NCBI GenBank assembly: GCA_036260415.1
Contig: DASZZX010000036.1
Coordinates: forward strand, 1-6,392
Direction: 5' to 3'
Length of the DNA: 6,392 nucleotides
Origin: DASZZX01 sp036260415
GTDB lineage: Bacteria; Actinomycetota; Nitriliruptoria; Nitriliruptorales; JAHWKO01
Positions within the stretch are counted from its first letter, which is position 1. Each line of letters begins with the position of its first letter. The notes under the pieces were generated by a model that did no database searches, had not been told where the DNA came from, and saw nothing but the letters and a program-made list of their open reading frames with translations. Below, one piece after another: positions 1-5,671 of this stretch. The translations under genes and the position numbers were made by a program.

Positions 1-740
1 GCTACTTCTACGCCTTCGTCGTGGCCGTCGTGCTGTTCCTGCTGGGTGGACTGTTCGCGATGTTCGAGGGCGTCGAGAAGCTGCGCCACCCGCACGAGCT
101 CGCCTCGATGGGCTGGGCGATCGGCGTGCTGCTGTTCGGGATCGTGCTCGAGGTGTTCTCCTTCCGTACCGCGGTGGAGGAGGCCAACCACGTGCGGGGT
201 CGCAGGTCGTGGGTGGCGTTCATCCGTCGTGCCAAGCAGCCGGAGCTGCCGGTGGTGCTGCTGGAGGATCTCGGCGCCCTGCTCGGCCTGGTGCTCGCGC
301 TGGTCGGGGTGCTGCTCGCCGAGCTCACCGGCGAGCCCCGCTGGGACGCGCTCGGCAGCGTCGCGATCGGCCTGCTGCTCACCGCGATCGCCGTGGTCCT
401 GATCGTCGAGATGAAGAGCCTCCTGATCGGCGAGTCGGCCAGCCCTGAGGACGTCGACGCGATCCGTGGAGCGATCGAGGCGACGCCCGGGGTGCGGCGC
501 CTGATCCACCTGCGCACGCAACATCTCGGGCCCGAGGAGCTGCTGGTCGGGGCCAAGGTCGAGCTCGATCCGCGCCTGACGTTCGCCGAGGTGGCCGCCG
601 TCATCGACTCGGCCGAAGCCACCGTGCGGGACCGCGTGCCCACCGCCGCGATCATGTACGTCGAGCCTGACCAGCACGAACCGACCGCGGAGGAGGCCGG
701 GCAGGACCCTGACACCGTGCGACCGCCTGCGGCGACATGA
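1..740 (+). CDS. Cation diffusion facilitator family transporter, 3' part (5' end outside window)
   Basis: This is a membrane antiporter of the CDF (SLC30-like) family, expected to export divalent cations such as Zn2+ in exchange for protons. The frame is open from base 3 with no start in a sensible place, so the N-terminus lies outside the window; 245 residues are visible. Visible residues 1-20, 36-53, 83-106 and 116-136 are hydrophobic and correspond to the later transmembrane helices. A soluble C-terminal domain follows (about 146-222), ending in the family-typical YVEPD, and then an acidic, low-complexity tail of about 22 residues. The fifth-helix-like segment reads PVVLLED. The usual HxxxD metal site is not seen there, which resembles the ZnT9-like branch, so the transported ion is uncertain. 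The gene converges on era and appears unrelated to the leftward operon. The family call is firm; the substrate is not. Confidence 0.88.
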   Translation, partial: YFYAFVVAVVLFLLGGLFAMFEGVEKLRHPHELASMGWAIGVLLFGIVLEVFSFRTAVEEANHVRGRRSWVAFIRRAKQPELPVVLLEDLGALLGLVLALVGVLLAELTGEPRWDALGSVAIGLLLTAIAVVLIVEMKSLLIGESASPEDVDAIRGAIEATPGVRRLIHLRTQHLGPEELLVGAKVELDPRLTFAEVAAVIDSAEATVRDRVPTAAIMYVEPDQHEPTAEEAGQDPDTVRPPAAT

Positions 741-742
741 CA

Positions 743-764
743 CGGTCGGCCACGCCGCCGACCG
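743..764. terminator. Hairpin between convergent genes, probable bidirectional terminator
   Basis: Bases 743-750 (CGGTCGGC) and 757-764 (GCCGACCG) are perfect inverted repeats around a 6-base loop. The hairpin lies in the 39-base gap between the stop codons of the CDF gene and era, where a terminator serving both strands is expected. No T-tract follows on either side. That is common for GC-rich actinobacterial terminators but makes intrinsic termination less certain. Confidence 0.6.
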
Positions 765-779
765 CGGGGCCTGAGCAGG

Positions 780-1730
780 TCAGTAGCCGAAGCGCTCCAG
801 GCGACGCGGGTCGCGCTGCCACTCGCGCGCGACCTTCACCCGCACGTCCAGGAACACCTTGGCCCCGAGGATCGCCTCCAGCTCCTGCCGTGCCTCGGTG
901 TTGCCGGCGCGCAGCACCCGCCCGCCCCGCCCGATCACGATCCCCTTCTGGCTGTCGCGCTCGACGTAGATGCTGGCGCCGACACGCAGCAGGCCCTCAC
1001 CGCCGGTCCCCGGCGGCAGCTGCTCCTCCAACTCGTCGATCACCACCGCGATCGAGTGCGGCACCTCCTCGAACACCCGGGTGAGGAACTTCTCGCGGAT
1101 CACTTCCGCGATCAGCTGCCGCTCCGGCTGGTCGGTGACCACGCCGCCGGGAAACAAGCGCGGACCTTCCGGAATGCACCGCGACAGGACCTCCACCAGG
1201 CGCTCCATGTTGTCCCCCCGGGTCGCCGACGTCGGCACGATCTCCGCCCTGGCCATCAACGCGGCCGCGCGGGTCAGGATCGGCGCCATCGCGTCGCGGG
1301 AGAGCTGGTCGACCTTGTTGACCACGACCACCACCGGGGAGTCGACGCGCGACAACTCCTCGGCGATGAACTCGTCGCCGCGGCCGATCCCCGCGGCCGC
1401 GTCGACCACCAGACAGACCGCGTCCACGCCACTCCAGGTGCGACGCACCAGCTCGTTCAGGCGCCGACCGAGCAGCGTGCGGGGCTTGGCGAGGCCGGGC
1501 GTGTCGATGAACACCAGCTGCAGCCGTGGACGGGTGAGGATCCCACGGATGGCGTTGCGGGTCGTGCCCGGCACCGGTGTCACGATGGCGACCTTCGAGC
1601 CCACCATCGCGTTGAGTAGCGTGGACTTGCCGACGTTGGGGCGGCCCGCCAGGCACACGATGCCCGACCGGTGACCCTCCGGGACCTCCTCGTGGTACCC
1701 CAGCAGGGCCGACGGATCCAGCCCGGTCAC
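780..1730 (-). CDS. era: GTPase Era, 30S ribosome assembly factor
   Basis: Era is an essential GTPase that binds the 3' end of 16S rRNA through a KH domain and checks 30S subunit maturation in the cytoplasm. The 316-residue product has the full set of GTPase motifs: G1 GRPNVGKS (29-36), switch I PGTTRN (54-59), G3 DTPG (76-79), G4 NKVD (138-141) and G5 SAT (168-170). The C-terminal KH domain carries the QKGIVIGRGG loop (261-270, GxxG at 267-270) and the protein ends in ERFGY, as Era proteins do. Length is near the family norm of about 300. The GTG start at 1730 overlaps the cdd stop codon in a GTGA, which suggests translational coupling and supports this start. Switch I has PGTTR where most Era proteins have PQTTR. 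It is the last gene of the leftward operon. Confidence 0.97.
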   Translation of the reverse strand: MTGLDPSALLGYHEEVPEGHRSGIVCLAGRPNVGKSTLLNAMVGSKVAIVTPVPGTTRNAIRGILTRPRLQLVFIDTPGLAKPRTLLGRRLNELVRRTWSGVDAVCLVVDAAAGIGRGDEFIAEELSRVDSPVVVVVNKVDQLSRDAMAPILTRAAALMARAEIVPTSATRGDNMERLVEVLSRCIPEGPRLFPGGVVTDQPERQLIAEVIREKFLTRVFEEVPHSIAVVIDELEEQLPPGTGGEGLLRVGASIYVERDSQKGIVIGRGGRVLRAGNTEARQELEAILGAKVFLDVRVKVAREWQRDPRRLERFGY

Positions 1731-2179
1731 ACCACGCCGCCGACGTCACGACCCTGGGCGAGGCGGCGGGGACCGAACGGGTGCGGGAGAAGGTCCCCGA
1801 TGGTGGCGACCAGGGGACGGCCGCCGTCGCCGCTGGCGTAGACCACCGCGGTCGGGCCGAACTCGAAGATCACCTGCCGGCAGGCGCCGCACGGCACGCA
1901 CGGGTCGTCCCCGTCGCCCACCACCGCCACGGCCACGACCGGGGAACGCACCCCGGAGGCGATCAGCTGCTGGATGGCGACGCGTTCCGCGCAGGTGGCC
2001 ATCCCGTAGGCGGCGTTCTCGACGTTGCTGCCCTCGGCGACGTGCCCGTCCTCGGTCACCACCACCGCTCCCACGCGGAAACTCGAGTAGGGGGCGTACG
2101 CGCGTTCGCGGGCGGCACGGGCGCGCCGCAGCAGATCGGCCTCGTCGACCGTCTCGCCACCACCGCGCGAGACCCTCAC
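1727..2179 (-). CDS. cdd: Cytidine deaminase
   Basis: This enzyme hydrolyses cytidine and deoxycytidine to uridine and deoxyuridine in pyrimidine salvage. The 150-residue size fits the small homotetrameric zinc type. PYSSFRVGA (30-38) and NVENAAYG (52-59) form the nucleoside-binding part. TCAE (62-65) supplies zinc ligand Cys63 and the catalytic Glu65, and PCGACRQ (96-102) supplies zinc ligands Cys97 and Cys100. All catalytic residues are present. The start is GTG at 2179, 13 bases after the stop of the CBS/CorC gene; no better in-frame start exists before the conserved region, and no good Shine-Dalgarno is correctly spaced. The stop overlaps the era start in GTGA. The last dozen or so residues (from about 138) look like a lineage-specific tail. 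Confidence 0.96.
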   Translation of the reverse strand: MRVSRGGGETVDEADLLRRARAARERAYAPYSSFRVGAVVVTEDGHVAEGSNVENAAYGMATCAERVAIQQLIASGVRSPVVAVAVVGDGDDPCVPCGACRQVIFEFGPTAVVYASGDGGRPLVATIGDLLPHPFGPRRLAQGRDVGGVV

Positions 2180-2192
2180 CCTCGCACCCGGG

Positions 2193-3452
2193 TCACGAGG
2201 CCTCCACCGCGTCGCGTTCCTCGGCCGGGGTTACCAGGACCGTGCTCACACGCCGTCCCTGCACGCGCTCCGCGACGAACCGCACGCCGCCGGTCTGCAC
2301 CGCGTCGCCGGGCGCCGGCACCCGTCCCAGCAGGCCGATGATCAGCCCACCCACCGTGTCCCAGCCCTCCTCCTCCGGCAGCTCGGCGCCGAGCAACTCG
2401 TTGAGGTCGTGGACGGTGAGGCGCGCGGTCACCCGCAGCCGCCGTTCGTCCAGCCGCACGACCGGCGGCTCCTCGTGGTCGAACTCGTCGACGATCTCCC
2501 CGACGATCTCCTCGAGGATGTCCTCGATCGTGACCAGACCCACCGTGGCACCGTGCTCGTCCACCACGACCGCGAGGTGCACCTTCTCCCTCTGCAGCTC
2601 GCGCAGCAGCTCGTCCGCGCGCTTCGACTCGGGTACGAACGTGGCGGGCCGCAGCAGGTCGTCCCACGTCCCGGTGGGCCCACCCTCGGCCAGCCGGCGG
2701 AGGACGTCCTTGGCGTACACCACCCCCACGATGTGGTCGCGCTCGCCGCGCCAGACCGGTATGCGCGAGTAGCCCCGCTCGACGATCGTGTGGACCACCG
2801 CGTCGAGGGGCCCGTCCAGAGCGGCGGTCACCATGTCGGGACGGGGGACCATGATCTCGCGGCAGACGGTGTCGCCCAGCTCGAAGATCGAGTGGATCAT
2901 CCGCCGCTCGTCGTCCTCGATCTCGGCCTGCTGCGGGACGTCGGAGGGTCCCATCAGCCGCCGCAGCTCCTCGTCGGACGAGAACGGGTCCGTGGCCGGC
3001 CGGCGCGCAACGGCACCGCCGGCCAGCACCAGCAGCCGGACGAGCGGCTGCAGCGCCCGGGCCAGCCACGCCACGGCCGGGGCGACGACCAGCCCGACCC
3101 GTTCCAGGTCGTGCAGCGTGTACGTCCGCGGCGCCACCTCGGCCAGCACGAAACAGGTGACGGCCAGCAGCGCCACCGCGGCGACGACAACCGACGGGCC
3201 GGCGCGCAGCGCCAGCGTGGTCAGGACGGCCGCTGCCGTCACACGCGTCACGATCGTGAGCAGCAGGATGACCTTGAGACCGCGGGCTGGATGCTCCACG
3301 AGCCAAAGGAGCGGGCGTGCGCCGCGGGCCCCGTGCTCGTCGAGCCGCAGTGCTCGCACCACGGTCATGCGTGTGAGGACGGTCTCCGAGGCTGCGAGCA
3401 AGCCGGTGCACGCGACCAGTACGACGACGACGAGAGCGATCGCTGCCGTCAC
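2193..3452 (-). CDS. CNNM/CorC-type membrane protein with tandem CBS domains (hemolysin family)
   Basis: This is an integral membrane protein of the CNNM/CorC (HlyC) family, whose characterised members transport Mg2+ or help resist metal stress. The old name 'hemolysin' does not imply toxicity. Domain order in 419 residues: a DUF21/CNNM membrane region (about 1-150) with hydrophobic helices near 3-22, 58-83, 86-107 and 119-147; an acidic linker (about 155-195); a CBS pair (about 198-320), including IMVPRPDM (200-207) and the VVDEHGATVGLVTIEDILEEIVGEI-type block at 296-320; and a CorC_HlyC C-terminal domain (about 329-407). The CBS pair usually binds ATP-Mg2+ as the sensor. The GTG start at 3452 overlaps the ybeY stop in GTGA. 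The membrane motifs diverge from the canonical transport site: AASE rather than SASE at 20-23, and Arg70 where Asn-rich GNN is usual. Transport activity is therefore uncertain. Confidence 0.92.
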   Translation of the reverse strand: MTAAIALVVVVLVACTGLLAASETVLTRMTVVRALRLDEHGARGARPLLWLVEHPARGLKVILLLTIVTRVTAAAVLTTLALRAGPSVVVAAVALLAVTCFVLAEVAPRTYTLHDLERVGLVVAPAVAWLARALQPLVRLLVLAGGAVARRPATDPFSSDEELRRLMGPSDVPQQAEIEDDERRMIHSIFELGDTVCREIMVPRPDMVTAALDGPLDAVVHTIVERGYSRIPVWRGERDHIVGVVYAKDVLRRLAEGGPTGTWDDLLRPATFVPESKRADELLRELQREKVHLAVVVDEHGATVGLVTIEDILEEIVGEIVDEFDHEEPPVVRLDERRLRVTARLTVHDLNELLGAELPEEEGWDTVGGLIIGLLGRVPAPGDAVQTGGVRFVAERVQGRRVSTVLVTPAEERDAVEAS

Positions 3453-3931
3453 GTCCGCTCACCCCGGTGGGCGGCGAGCAGGCGGTCGGTGAGCGCGGTC
3501 ATCTCGCGCTCGCCGTGGGGATCGGCGTGGTCCATGCCGACGAGGTGCAGGATCCCGTGCACGGTCAGCAGGCGCAGCTCGTCGGCTGGGTCGTGACCGG
3601 CGTCCGAGGCCTGACGCTCGGCGACGGCCGGGCACAGCACGACGTCGCCGAGGATCGCGGGGCTGCCCGCCGGCGACTCCCCCGGCTCGTCGATCGGGAA
3701 CGCCAGCACGTCGGTCGGCTCCTCGACGCCCATGTGCCGCGTGTTGAGCGACGCCATGGTCGCCTCGTCGACCAGCAGCAGCGACAGCTCCATGTCGGTC
3801 GGGACGCGCAGGGCCAGCATGACCCGGCCGGCGAGCGCCATGAGGTCGTCGGCGTCCACCGGACGGTCCTGCTCGTCGGCGACGAAGACGGCCATCAATG
3901 GGCTCTCAGCTGGTGGCAGCGACACGGCCAC
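3449..3931 (-). CDS. ybeY: Endoribonuclease YbeY (16S rRNA maturation factor)
   Basis: YbeY is a zinc-dependent single-strand endoribonuclease needed for 16S rRNA 3'-end processing and ribosome quality control. The hallmark zinc motif HGILHLVGMDH is at residues 125-135 (ligands His125, His129, His135). The conserved NTRHMG segment with Arg65, the PTDVLAFP block (72-79) and the GDVVL strand (95-99) are all present. Its 160 residues match the family size. The GTG at 3931 begins 2 bases past the phoH stop, which favours coupling to phoH. An internal ATG at 3895 (MAVFVADE) is an equally plausible start and would give 148 residues, closer to where homology should begin; neither has a strong Shine-Dalgarno. 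The stop overlaps the next gene in GTGA. Era, four genes into the same operon, acts on the same RNA end. Confidence 0.95.
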   Translation of the reverse strand: MAVSLPPAESPLMAVFVADEQDRPVDADDLMALAGRVMLALRVPTDMELSLLLVDEATMASLNTRHMGVEEPTDVLAFPIDEPGESPAGSPAILGDVVLCPAVAERQASDAGHDPADELRLLTVHGILHLVGMDHADPHGEREMTALTDRLLAAHRGERT

Positions 3932-3933
3932 GG

Positions 3934-4950
3934 TCAGGCCCGAGCACCGCTCTCGCCGTCGCCGTCCGCATGTCGCTCGTAGGCCTCGACGATCCGCTGG
4001 ACGATCTGGTGGCGCACCACGTCACCGGCGGTCAGCTCCGCGAAACCGACCCCTTCGATGCCACGCAGGATCGCGCGCACCACCCGCAAGCCGGATGCCC
4101 GACCGGTAGGCAGATCCACCTGGGTGATGTCACCGGTCACGACCGCCTTGGATCCGAACCCGATGCGGGTCAGGAACATCTTCATCTGCTCGGCCGTGGT
4201 GTTCTGCGCCTCGTCCAGCACGATGAACGAGTCGTTGAGGGTTCGCCCCCGCATGTAGGCCAGTGGCGCGACCTCGATCGTGCCGCGGTCCACGTGCGTG
4301 GCGAGGTCCTCCGCGTCCATCATGTCGTGGAGGGCATCCCAGAGCGGCCGCAGGTACGGGTCGATCTTCTCCTGCAGCGTGCCCGGCAGGAAGCCCAGCG
4401 ACTCCCCGGCCTCGACCGCCGGGCGGGTGATCATGAGCCGGTTGACCTGCCGGTCGCGCAGTGCCTGGACGGCCGCCGCCATGGCCAGGTACGTCTTGCC
4501 CGTCCCGGCGGGACCGATCGAGAACGTGACCGTATGGTCACGGATCATGTCGAGGTACCGCTTCTGTCCGAGCGTCTTGGGGCGGATGGTGCGCCCCCGG
4601 TGGATCAGGGCGGCGTGCGAGAGCACCTGCGACGGACGTTCCGGTTCTCCGGCCTGCACCATGCGGATCGTCTGGCCGACGATGCCCCGGTCGAGGCCAT
4701 GGCCGCGACCGATGAGGTTCAGCAACTCCTCGAAGAGTCGGACGACGCGGTCGACCTCGGCCGGGGCGCCGGTGACGGAGATCTCGTTGCCACGGACGTG
4801 CACCGCGGCGTCGAACGCCTCCTCGACCAGGCGCAACAGCTCGTCACGGGTCCCGAGCAGCGCGACCATGGAGTGGTCGCCGGGGACCAGCACCTTGGCG
4901 GAGGTGACGGACGTGTCGTCGCGGGTGGATGGCTGAGGTGTGCTGGTCAA
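3934..4950 (-). CDS. phoH: PhoH-like P-loop ATPase
   Basis: This is a cytoplasmic ATPase of the PhoH/YbeZ family, related to the motor core of superfamily 1 helicases and genetically linked to YbeY and RNA metabolism. In 338 residues, an N-terminal KH-like region (about 27-80) precedes the ATPase core. The core has Walker A GPAGTGKT (146-153), the ITRPAVEAGESLGFLPG block (174-190), Walker B FIVLDEAQN (242-250) and the TGDITQVDLP motif (272-281). The C-terminus ends in a charged tail. The only start upstream of the conserved part that fits is TTG at 4950. AAGGAG lies 13 bases before it, which is longer than ideal. A 63-base gap separates it from the upstream regulator, so it may have its own promoter or be read through. 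The family call is secure; the exact molecular role of this family is still poorly defined. Confidence 0.95.
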   Translation of the reverse strand: MTSTPQPSTRDDTSVTSAKVLVPGDHSMVALLGTRDELLRLVEEAFDAAVHVRGNEISVTGAPAEVDRVVRLFEELLNLIGRGHGLDRGIVGQTIRMVQAGEPERPSQVLSHAALIHRGRTIRPKTLGQKRYLDMIRDHTVTFSIGPAGTGKTYLAMAAAVQALRDRQVNRLMITRPAVEAGESLGFLPGTLQEKIDPYLRPLWDALHDMMDAEDLATHVDRGTIEVAPLAYMRGRTLNDSFIVLDEAQNTTAEQMKMFLTRIGFGSKAVVTGDITQVDLPTGRASGLRVVRAILRGIEGVGFAELTAGDVVRHQIVQRIVEAYERHADGDGESGARA

Positions 4951-4963
4951 GACGGGGTGGTCG

Positions 4964-4969
4964 CTCCTT
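4964..4969 (-). promoter_or_regulatory. Shine-Dalgarno for phoH
   Basis: On the minus strand this reads AAGGAG, the best ribosome binding site in the 63-base gap. It lies 13 bases before the TTG at 4950, and no other in-frame start codon lies between them. It is the main support for accepting a TTG start. Confidence 0.55.
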
Positions 4970-4992
4970 CGCGGCGCGTCGCGGCCCGTGCG

Positions 4993-5007
4993 CGTCCGCA
5001 GTGTACC
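4993..5007 (-). promoter_or_regulatory. Possible -10 and degenerate BldD-like operator upstream of phoH
   Basis: On the minus strand this holds TACACT (5005-5000), a loose -10 match with no recognisable -35. The surrounding 15 bases match 6 of the 9 specified positions of the BldD consensus TnACnCWGnGTnA, with the central ACnCWGnG block intact. The match could arise by chance in GC-rich DNA, so this is only a candidate. Confidence 0.2.
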
Positions 5008-5013
5008 GGTGCG

Positions 5014-5541
5014 TCAGCGGGCGCGGCCGGCGCGTCCGGCCGGGGCGGGCTCCCGGGCCACGCCGGCCCGCTCCAGCCGCTGCTGCAGCTCCGCCGGCGT
5101 GCATGCCAGGATCGCTGCGAGCGCGCGCACGTCGTCGTGGCGGATGGTGATGACCCGGCCGTTGTAGTCGCCGCGTCGCACCTTCACCGCCTCCACGAAC
5201 CGGCCGACCGGCTCGCCCTCGGGCAGGTCACGCGTCTCGAGCCGGCTGAGGTCGATGCTCAGACCCGAGCGGTGGGAGCGGCCGGCCTCGTCGGCGCCCG
5301 CGGGGCGGGGGATAAGCTCGCTTAGCGGCACCCGATAGAAGTCGGCGATCGCCCGCAGGCGCGCCACCGATACGGCCCGTTCCCCCCGCTCGTACGCGCC
5401 GAGCACGCTCGCCTTGTAGCGACCCTGGCTGATGCGCTCGACATCGTGCAGCGACAGTTGCTGCTGCGCACGCACCCTCCGGAGGCGCTCTCCCAGAGCC
5501 GCGGCGTAACTCGACGGGTCCCTGGCGTCGTCGTCCGGCAT
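5014..5541 (-). CDS. BldD-like XRE-family transcriptional regulator with cyclic-di-GMP signature
   Basis: This is a DNA-binding regulator resembling actinobacterial BldD, the developmental repressor that dimerises when it binds tetrameric cyclic-di-GMP. From ATG 5541 the product is 175 residues. An XRE helix-turn-helix domain covers about 15-77, with LSLHDVERISQGRYKASVLG and YERGERAVSV very close to BldD as I recall it. A flexible linker (about 80-95) follows, then a C-terminal domain with RGDYNGRVITIRHDD. The c-di-GMP motif RGD-x8-RxxD is complete at 123-137 (Arg123, Asp125, Arg134, Asp137). The ATG at 5541 is preferred because CGGAGG lies 4 bases upstream. ATG 5574 would add 11 residues but lacks a Shine-Dalgarno and abuts the operator. 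The gene sits between dnaJ and phoH, unlike Streptomyces bldD, which lies near nusB and pyr genes, so it may be an ortholog that moved or a paralog. I leave the symbol blank for that reason. Confidence 0.9.
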   Translation of the reverse strand: MPDDDARDPSSYAAALGERLRRVRAQQQLSLHDVERISQGRYKASVLGAYERGERAVSVARLRAIADFYRVPLSELIPRPAGADEAGRSHRSGLSIDLSRLETRDLPEGEPVGRFVEAVKVRRGDYNGRVITIRHDDVRALAAILACTPAELQQRLERAGVAREPAPAGRAGRAR

Positions 5542-5545
5542 GTCG

Positions 5546-5551
5546 CCTCCG
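5546..5551 (-). promoter_or_regulatory. Shine-Dalgarno deciding the regulator start
   Basis: This reads CGGAGG on the minus strand, 4 bases before the ATG at 5541. It is the strongest ribosome binding site near either candidate start and is the reason for choosing 5541 over 5574. Confidence 0.65.
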
Positions 5552-5559
5552 GTGTCCGG

Positions 5560-5572
5560 GCCTCTACGAGGC
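5560..5572 (-). other. Small hairpin in the regulator leader
   Basis: GCCTC and GAGGC flank a 3-base loop, a perfect 5-bp GC-rich stem. It lies 8 bases before the Shine-Dalgarno in the predicted leader RNA. It could affect translation or be chance. If ATG 5574 were the true start it would be coding. Confidence 0.3.
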
Positions 5573-5578
5573 ATTGCG

Positions 5579-5593
5579 ACTACGCAGCGTAAC
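5579..5593 (-). promoter_or_regulatory. Candidate BldD-type operator in front of the bldD-like gene
   Basis: On the minus strand the 15 bases are GTTACGCTGCGTAGT. Compared with the published BldD consensus as I recall it, nTnACnCWGnGTnAn, 8 of 9 specified positions match; only the last A is G. The core at 5581-5591 (TACGC-A-GCGTA) is a perfect dyad. It lies between the predicted promoter and the start codon, the expected place for autorepression. A match this good directly before a BldD-like gene is unlikely to be accidental, but binding is untested. Confidence 0.6.
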
Positions 5594-5601
5594 CGCTAGG
5601 G

Positions 5602-5611
5602 GCCACGTGGC
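5602..5611. repeat. Perfect 10-bp palindrome at predicted transcription start
   Basis: GCCACGTGGC is fully self-complementary with no loop and so looks like a protein-binding dyad more than an RNA hairpin. It covers roughly +1 to +10 of the predicted regulator transcript. It does not match the BldD consensus, so if functional it would bind another factor. Confidence 0.35.
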
Positions 5612-5618
5612 GCAGGGC

Positions 5619-5646
5619 ATCGTAGGAAAACCCGGGCCGGTGTCTG
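5619..5646 (-). promoter_or_regulatory. Predicted promoter of the bldD-like gene
   Basis: On the minus strand the -35-like CAGACA (5646-5641; 4 of 6 to TTGACA) is followed after a 16-base spacer by TACGAT (5624-5619), a good actinobacterial TAnnaT -10. Transcription would start near 5612, giving a leader of about 70 bases to ATG 5541 that contains the BldD-like operator. It could also drive phoH through era by read-through. Confidence 0.5.
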
Positions 5647-5655
5647 CACCGCGCT

Positions 5656-5671
5656 CGCTGACCGCTCAGCG
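5656..5671 (-). terminator. Short hairpin over the dnaJ stop codon, weak terminator candidate
   Basis: CGCTGA and TCAGCG pair perfectly around a 4-base loop, and the stem includes the dnaJ TGA. With only 6 bp and no T-run it is a weak candidate for separating dnaJ transcription from the regulator promoter just downstream. Confidence 0.25.

Noticed and set aside
970..1674. Plus-strand open frames inside era, and the frame starting at 737 (ATGA overlap with the CDF stop)
   Set aside because: They are Ser/Arg/Pro-rich antisense products of era. The ATG overlapping the CDF stop at 737 is tempting as a coupled gene, but the product has no recognisable features and runs into era.
2193..3452. Reading the 'hemolysin' family name as a toxin or virulence factor
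   Set aside because: The domain order (DUF21, CBS pair, CorC_HlyC) and the housekeeping operon point to a metal-related membrane protein; nothing supports toxin activity.
2176..3462. A 428-codon frame on the same strand as the CorC-type gene in another phase
   Set aside because: Its product is almost all Arg, Gly and Ala with no motif; the 419-residue frame explains the region fully.
2409..3596. A 395-codon open frame on the plus strand, opposite the CorC-type gene
   Set aside because: It is antisense to a gene with clear domains and has low-complexity composition, so it is a GC-driven shadow.
3898..5325. A 475-codon open frame on the plus strand, opposite phoH and the regulator
   Set aside because: It is antisense to two well-supported genes, shows no recognisable domain, and has the biased Arg/Gly/His/Val composition expected opposite GC-rich coding DNA.
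5542..5574. Upstream ATG at 5574 as the regulator start
   Set aside because: It lacks a Shine-Dalgarno and sits 4 bases from the operator-like dyad, while ATG 5541 has CGGAGG upstream and gives a length closer to BldD. It is not fully excluded.
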